Below, one piece after another: positions 9,777 to 12,848 of a stretch of 12,848 bases of DNA. Both the position numbers and the translations under genes were made by a program. Origin of the DNA: Acidobacteriaceae bacterium (lineage in GTDB: Bacteria > Acidobacteriota > Terriglobia > Terriglobales > Acidobacteriaceae); NCBI GenBank assembly GCA_030040115.1, contig JASHUH010000178.1:1-12848 (forward strand), in the 5' to 3' direction. Position 1 is the first letter of the stretch; each line of letters starts with the position of its first letter. The notes beneath the pieces were generated by a model. It saw only the letters and a list, made by a program, of their open reading frames with translations. It did not search any database and was not told the origin of the DNA.

Positions 9777-9812
9777 GAGCGAGCCAGCAAGTCAGCGGGT
9801 GAGCAAGCCAGC
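9777..9812 (+). repeat. 36-base imperfect direct repeat, copy 1
   Basis: This copy aligns without gaps to 10466-10501, with 31 of 36 bases identical. Both share GAGCGAG at the start and AGCAAGTC in the middle (9786-9793 here). The unit has a rough four-base rhythm (GCGA GCCA GCAA GTCA ...). Homology stops abruptly on both sides. This copy lies just after the galU stop and forms the left arm of a larger inverted repeat. Confidence 0.75.
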
Positions 9813-9848
9813 GACTGACCTGCTGACTTGCCAGCTTACTGACTCGCT
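9778..9848. terminator. Large inverted repeat between convergent genes, probable bidirectional terminator
   Basis: GCAAGTCAGC (9787-9796) pairs perfectly over 10 bases with GCTGACTTGC (9822-9831). An outer arm AGCGAG (9778-9783) pairs with CTCGCT (9843-9848). It lies between the galU stop (9763) and the redox-gene stop (9862), where a shared terminator is expected. A TTTT run at 9860-9863 follows on the plus strand, but about 12 bases after the stem, so this is not a textbook intrinsic terminator. The four-base repetition allows several competing pairings. Confidence 0.5.
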
Positions 9849-9861
9849 AACTTGCCGCCTT

Positions 9862-10419
9862 TTATTCCTTCCATTTGATGTTGCAGCCGATGGACGGGCG
9901 CTGGTTGGTGGGGACTTCCTTGCCGGCAAGAACGGCGTCGATGGCGGCGCGCAGATCCTCTCCGGTAACGGGAAGGTTACTGCCGGGGCGGCTGGAATCG
10001 TATTGGCCGCGATAGACGAGGCGAAGGCCCCTGTCGAAGAGGAAAAAGTCGGGCGTGCAGGCGGCCTGGAAGGCGTGGGCTACTTCCTGGCTTTCGTCAT
10101 GGAGATACGGGAACGTGAAGCCGTAGGTTTGGGCCTGTTGTTTCATGCCGGCAGGGCTGTCTTCGGGGTGCGTGGTCACGTCGTTGGAGCAGACGGCGGC
10201 GATGCCCAGCGGCTTGCCGGCGTAATCTGCGCCCAGGCCGCCGAGAGTGTTCTCGATGTGCTTGACATAGGGGCAATGGGTGCAGATAAACATGACCAGC
10301 AAAGCATCCTTGTCGCGAAAATCGTCGCGGCGCACGGTTTTGCCGGTGACCACATCGGTAAGCGCAAAGTTGGGGGCGCTGACGCCGAGTTCGAGCATGG
10401 TGGATTCGGTGAGAGCCAT
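9862..10419 (-). CDS. Thioredoxin-fold redox protein (AhpC/TSA/Redoxin-like)
   Basis: The 185-residue protein has a thioredoxin/peroxiredoxin-like fold. The active-site stretch MFICTHCPYVKHIE (43-56) gives CTHC, with Cys46 and Cys49, the pattern of the thioredoxin-family group annotated as redoxin or AhpC/TSA. The CTPDFFLFD segment (121-129) carries the expected cis-proline at 123 before the central strand. Cys77, Cys121 and Cys179 are further cysteines. Such proteins are usually cytoplasmic thiol peroxidases or disulfide reductases; the exact substrate is unknown. No signal peptide is evident from the chosen start. AAGGAG lies 6 bases before the ATG at 10419, ruling out the longer frame to 10479, which would translate repeat DNA. 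The gene is flanked by two copies of a 36-base repeat and separated from ruvB by a terminator, so it needs its own promoter, which I could not locate. Confidence 0.87.
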   Translation of the reverse strand: MALTESTMLELGVSAPNFALTDVVTGKTVRRDDFRDKDALLVMFICTHCPYVKHIENTLGGLGADYAGKPLGIAAVCSNDVTTHPEDSPAGMKQQAQTYGFTFPYLHDESQEVAHAFQAACTPDFFLFDRGLRLVYRGQYDSSRPGSNLPVTGEDLRAAIDAVLAGKEVPTNQRPSIGCNIKWKE

Positions 10420-10425
10420 AAAAGT

Positions 10426-10431
10426 CTCCTT
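10426..10431 (-). promoter_or_regulatory. Ribosome binding site that sets the redox-gene start
   Basis: On the minus strand AAGGAG lies 6 bases upstream of the ATG at 10419. It supports the 185-residue protein over the 205-residue reading from 10479. Confidence 0.8.
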
Positions 10432-10465
10432 CTTGATCAAGGTCGCTGCGTGAGCGGAGTTAGCG

Positions 10466-10501
10466 GAGCGAGTCAGCAAGTCGGCGAGTTAGCAAACCAG
10501 C
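10466..10501 (+). repeat. 36-base imperfect direct repeat, copy 2
   Basis: This copy matches 9777-9812 at 31 of 36 positions in the same orientation, 689 bases away. It lies in the 142-base spacer between ruvB and the redox gene, in what should be the promoter or leader region of the redox gene. Unlike copy 1 it has no matching inverted arm next to it, although related words (GAGTTAGC, GAGCGGAG) precede it at 10452-10465. Confidence 0.75.
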
Positions 10502-10538
10502 ATGTGTCCCACCCTTGCCGCCAAAAGAAAGACGCGGC

Positions 10539-10557
10539 AAAAATGGGGTAACCCCAT
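10539..10557 (-). terminator. Intrinsic terminator of ruvB
   Basis: Read on the minus strand, ATGGGG (10557-10552), loop TTA and CCCCAT (10548-10543) form a perfect 6-base-pair stem. A T-run covers the last stem base and the next four bases (10543-10539). It begins 5 bases after the ruvB stop codon, so ruvB transcription should end before the downstream redox gene. Confidence 0.8.
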
Positions 10558-10561
10558 CGAG

Positions 10562-11599
10562 CTAAAACAGTCCGGGTTGGCGGCCGGGCATGGCGAGGCC
10601 GAAGTGTTCATAAGCGAGGCGCGTGGCGACGCGTCCGCGAGGAGTGCGATCGAGAAAGCCGATCTGGATGAGGAACGGCTCATAGACTTCTTCGAGCGCG
10701 TCCTGTTCTTCAGCGAGGGTGGCGGCCAGGGTGCCGAGACCGACGGGTCCGCCCTCGTATTTCTGAATAATGGCGAGCAGCAGGCGGCGGTCGATTTCGT
10801 CGAAGCCGTGCGCGTCCACTTCAAGCATGGTGAGAGCGGCGTTGGCGGTGGGGCGATCGATGACGCCCGTGCCGCGCACCTGGGCATAGTCGCGGACGCG
10901 GCGCAGCAAACGATTGGCGATGCGCGGCGTGCCACGGGAGCGGAGAGCGATTTCCGCCGCGCCGTCGGGGTCGATGGGGACCTGCAATACTTCAGCGGAG
11001 CGTTCGACGATGATGCGCAGCTCTTCTTCGGTGTAGAACTCGAGGCGCAGCAGGATGCCGAAGCGCGAGCGCAGCGGCGAGCTGAGCAGGCCGGGGCGCG
11101 TGGTGGCGCCGATGAAGGTGAAGGGCTTGATCTCCATCACGTGGGTGCGGGCCGCAGGACCCTGGCCGATGATGATGTCGATTTTGTAGTCCTCGAGCGC
11201 GGTGTAGAGCTTTTCTTCGAGCACCGGCTGCAGGCGATGAATCTCGTCGAGAAACAACACCTGGCGCTCGCGCAGATTGGTGAGGATGGCGGTGAGGTCG
11301 CCTTGAATCTGAAGGGCTGGGCCAGAGGTTTGCTGGAAGCCGACATCGAGCTCGTTGGCGATGATGGTGGCGAGGGTGGTCTTGCCCAGGCCGGGAGGGC
11401 CAGAGAGAAGCACATGATCGAGAGCGTCGCCGCGGGATTTGGCGGCCTCGAGGGCGATTTCGAGCTGGGCTTTGGCTTTTGACTGGCCGATGAACTCGCC
11501 GAGCCAGCGCGGCCGCAGCTTGAGCTCGAAGCTCTGTTCCTCGTCGGCGCGCGCGGCGCTGACAAGACGATCCGGAGGGTTATCGCGCGCGATGACCAT
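10562..11599 (-). CDS. ruvB: Holliday junction branch migration ATPase RuvB
   Basis: The 345-residue product is a full-length RuvB, the hexameric AAA+ motor that with RuvA drives branch migration of Holliday junctions. Visible features are the N-terminal [12 protein letters not shown] (28-39), Walker A GPPGLGKT (67-74), Walker B LFLDEIH (115-121), sensor-1 GATT (164-167), SPLRSRFG with arginine-finger candidates Arg177 and Arg179, sensor-2 [10 protein letters not shown] (223-232), and the C-terminal winged-helix motif RTPRGRVAT (318-326). The ATG at 11599 lacks a Shine-Dalgarno sequence. A TTG at 11638 would add 13 residues, but that TTG is part of the predicted -35 box. ruvA and ruvC are not adjacent; the gene seems to be transcribed alone, between its own promoter and terminator. 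Confidence 0.96.
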   Translation of the reverse strand: MVIARDNPPDRLVSAARADEEQSFELKLRPRWLGEFIGQSKAKAQLEIALEAAKSRGDALDHVLLSGPPGLGKTTLATIIANELDVGFQQTSGPALQIQGDLTAILTNLRERQVLFLDEIHRLQPVLEEKLYTALEDYKIDIIIGQGPAARTHVMEIKPFTFIGATTRPGLLSSPLRSRFGILLRLEFYTEEELRIIVERSAEVLQVPIDPDGAAEIALRSRGTPRIANRLLRRVRDYAQVRGTGVIDRPTANAALTMLEVDAHGFDEIDRRLLLAIIQKYEGGPVGLGTLAATLAEEQDALEEVYEPFLIQIGFLDRTPRGRVATRLAYEHFGLAMPGRQPGLF

Positions 11600-11925
11600 G
11601 CTGAGGAGAAGTGTAGCTTGCGCCGGGTTGAAGGGCAAAGAGCGGGCGACGCAAGGCGCGCCGGCGCAGCGCGGCTGGGCCGAACAGTTGCACAGTTTAT
11701 CTTGGGGCGACCGATCCCACTACCGAACAACCTTCCTCCAACGTAGCCGTGGGCGCCATCTTCAATAATTAGGAAGCAGGCGCTGCCATGCCAGCGAGAG
11801 CCGCTCTTCGGGGCGGCCTTCGTGCGTTTGGAGTCGAATGAGACGGCGTGCCATGTCAGGGTTGCGAGGGCGCGTGGCCGACGCGCCGCAGCGGGCATTT
11901 AGACTGGTAGAGTCTCTTGATCGTG
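11600..11925. other. Divergent intergenic region between ruvB and the membrane protein gene
   Basis: These 326 bases hold the ruvB promoter at the left end and, next to the right-hand gene, a small perfect hairpin (AGACT 11901-11905, loop GGTAG, AGTCT 11911-11915). I see no convincing coding region, RNA gene or promoter for the rightward gene. Open frames across it are continuations of antisense frames and show no recognisable protein features. Confidence 0.5.
11610..11638 (-). promoter_or_regulatory. Sigma-70-like promoter of ruvB, near-leaderless
   Basis: On the minus strand TTGCCC (-35, 11633-11638) and TACACT (-10, 11610-11615) are separated by exactly 17 bases. Each box matches the consensus at four of six positions. 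The -10 box ends 10 bases before the ATG at 11599, so transcription should start at about 11602-11604, leaving only about 3-5 bases of leader. That fits the absence of a ribosome binding site. Confidence 0.5.
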
Positions 11926-12848
11926 ATGGATCACCCGTTGGGAATCGTTCGCCGCTTTCATTTCAATCGGCCGCAACGCATTGCGGCGGTCATGTTGGCG
12001 ATGTTTCTCCTTCAGGGACTGTGGGTGACGAGCCGGCAGACGCTCTCGGACCGCGATTACCAATACGCGCGCTGCGGACGGGAGATCTGGGAGCGGCCTT
12101 CCGCCGTGCCCGGCTATTACACCTCCTGTGGCAACATTCACGATGGCATTCTGGCGTACCGGATCGCGGGGCTGCCGCTGACGCTGAATTTCCTGGCCGA
12201 GCGCGGGCTGGACCGGTTTCGCGCCCCCGAGGACCGGATGGTGCAGACGGGAGGCGAAATCGGCGCCTGGGAGCTGCGCCACCAGATGACGCACGTCTTG
12301 CTGCTGGAGCGATTGCCGTTTCTCTTTGCCGGCTGCGTGCTGGGCGGGTGCATCTGGTGGGTGACGCGGCGGCTTTACGGCAATTGGGGCGGGTACACGG
12401 CGCTGGCGCTCTATTGTTTTTGTCCGGCGATTCTGCGCGGGTGCCTTTCGCCGAACACCGAGGTGCTGGCGGCGCTCGGCGTGTATGGCGGCGTATATAC
12501 GGCGCTCGGGGTGGCGCACGCGATGCAGGGGCCGCGGCGCAAATGGCGGCCGCGCATTGTGCTGCTGGCGGTGGTGCTGGGAGTGGCGGCTACGGCGCAT
12601 ATTGCGGCCCTGCCGGTGGCGGCGCTGCTGGGGCTGGTGCTGATGATTTGGGTGGCTGAGGGGCATAGGAGCCAGGCGCTGCCTATCGTGCTGGCGGCTT
12701 CGCTGGGCGCCTTGGCGCTGCTGTTTGCCGGTTACGGCTTTTCGGCGGATGCATTCAGCTATGTTTTCCGTTCGGCGGCGGGGTTTCTGTGGTTCTCGAC
12801 GGCGCCGGCGAAGCGGTTTTTCAGCACGCTCGGCGAGGCGGGCGTTAC
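11926..12848 (+). CDS. Polytopic membrane protein, GT-C glycosyltransferase-like (C-terminus outside window)
   Basis: From the ATG at 11926 the frame is open to the window edge, about 307 residues. A first hydrophobic helix (about 18-35) is followed by a long hydrophilic loop beginning SDRDYQYARCG (41-51). This recalls the acidic first external loop of GT-C enzymes (PMT/ArnT, GT39), which use lipid-linked sugar donors. After RLP at 129-131, a cluster of membrane helices spans about 129-147, 155-172, 178-198, 210-228, 230-244, 252-272 and 282-292. The LSPNTEVLAALGVYGGVYTAL region (174-194) resembles a GT-C helix pair. The fold assignment is inferred from this layout; a plain unknown membrane protein is possible. 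An in-frame TAG at 11908 limits the start to TTG 11917, GTG 11923 or ATG 11926; none has a strong ribosome binding site. Confidence 0.65.
   Translation, partial: MDHPLGIVRRFHFNRPQRIAAVMLAMFLLQGLWVTSRQTLSDRDYQYARCGREIWERPSAVPGYYTSCGNIHDGILAYRIAGLPLTLNFLAERGLDRFRAPEDRMVQTGGEIGAWELRHQMTHVLLLERLPFLFAGCVLGGCIWWVTRRLYGNWGGYTALALYCFCPAILRGCLSPNTEVLAALGVYGGVYTALGVAHAMQGPRRKWRPRIVLLAVVLGVAATAHIAALPVAALLGLVLMIWVAEGHRSQALPIVLAASLGALALLFAGYGFSADAFSYVFRSAAGFLWFSTAPAKRFFSTLGEAGV

Noticed and set aside
9777..9848. Possible CRISPR or integron-type array
   Set aside because: There are no evenly spaced unique spacers, no repeated unit beyond two distant copies, and no cas or integrase gene.
10502..11482. A 326-residue plus-strand frame opposite ruvB
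   Set aside because: It is antisense to RuvB and consists of acidic Gly/Ala/Glu-rich sequence without motifs.
11838..12666. Open frames on both strands over the right-edge membrane gene
   Set aside because: Both overlap the frame starting at 11926, which alone gives regular membrane helices; the others are Gly/Arg- or Arg/His/Gln-rich shadows.

Overview
The window is GC-rich bacterial chromosome made mostly of housekeeping genes. The wording of several proteins (the Mfd N-terminus, the SGNH hydrolase core, the RuvB sequence) resembles Acidobacteriota, probably the Terriglobia group. That assignment rests on recognition, not on a search. I see no rRNA, tRNA, CRISPR array, transposase, phage structural gene or plasmid function.

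Layout, left to right. Positions 1-807 (minus) hold an exported SGNH/GDSL hydrolase cut by the window edge, with a good sigma-70-like promoter at 877-904. Divergent from it, 976-1734 (+) encodes a DnaC/DnaI-type AAA+ ATPase with an N-terminal cysteine motif. Then come an AI-2E/PerM-family membrane protein (2002-3048, +), a hairpin-rich spacer (3049-3278), an MFS transporter of the anion:cation symporter type (3279-4634, +), the transcription-repair coupling factor mfd (4760-8326, +), a small two-helix membrane protein of unknown function (8384-8716, +) and galU (8888-9763, +). galU converges on a thioredoxin-fold redox protein (9862-10419, minus). Upstream of that gene lies ruvB (10562-11599, minus), closed by its own intrinsic terminator. 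At the right edge a polytopic membrane protein resembling GT-C glycosyltransferases (11926 onward, +) runs out of the window.

Two genes belong to DNA repair: mfd removes RNA polymerase stalled at lesions and recruits excision repair, and ruvB drives Holliday-junction branch migration. galU supplies UDP-glucose for envelope polysaccharide. The rest look like independent transcription units, and nothing ties them into one pathway. ruvB looks monocistronic: terminator 5 bases after its stop, own promoter immediately before its start, and a divergent gene upstream.

I did not find a convincing new multi-gene system. The most interesting non-coding signals are a 36-base imperfect direct repeat with a roughly four-base rhythm flanking the redox gene (9777-9812 and 10466-10501), the first copy being part of a large inverted repeat between convergent genes; a ruvB promoter so close to the start codon that the transcript should be nearly leaderless; and a structured intergenic stretch before the MFS gene that may be a dispersed repeat.
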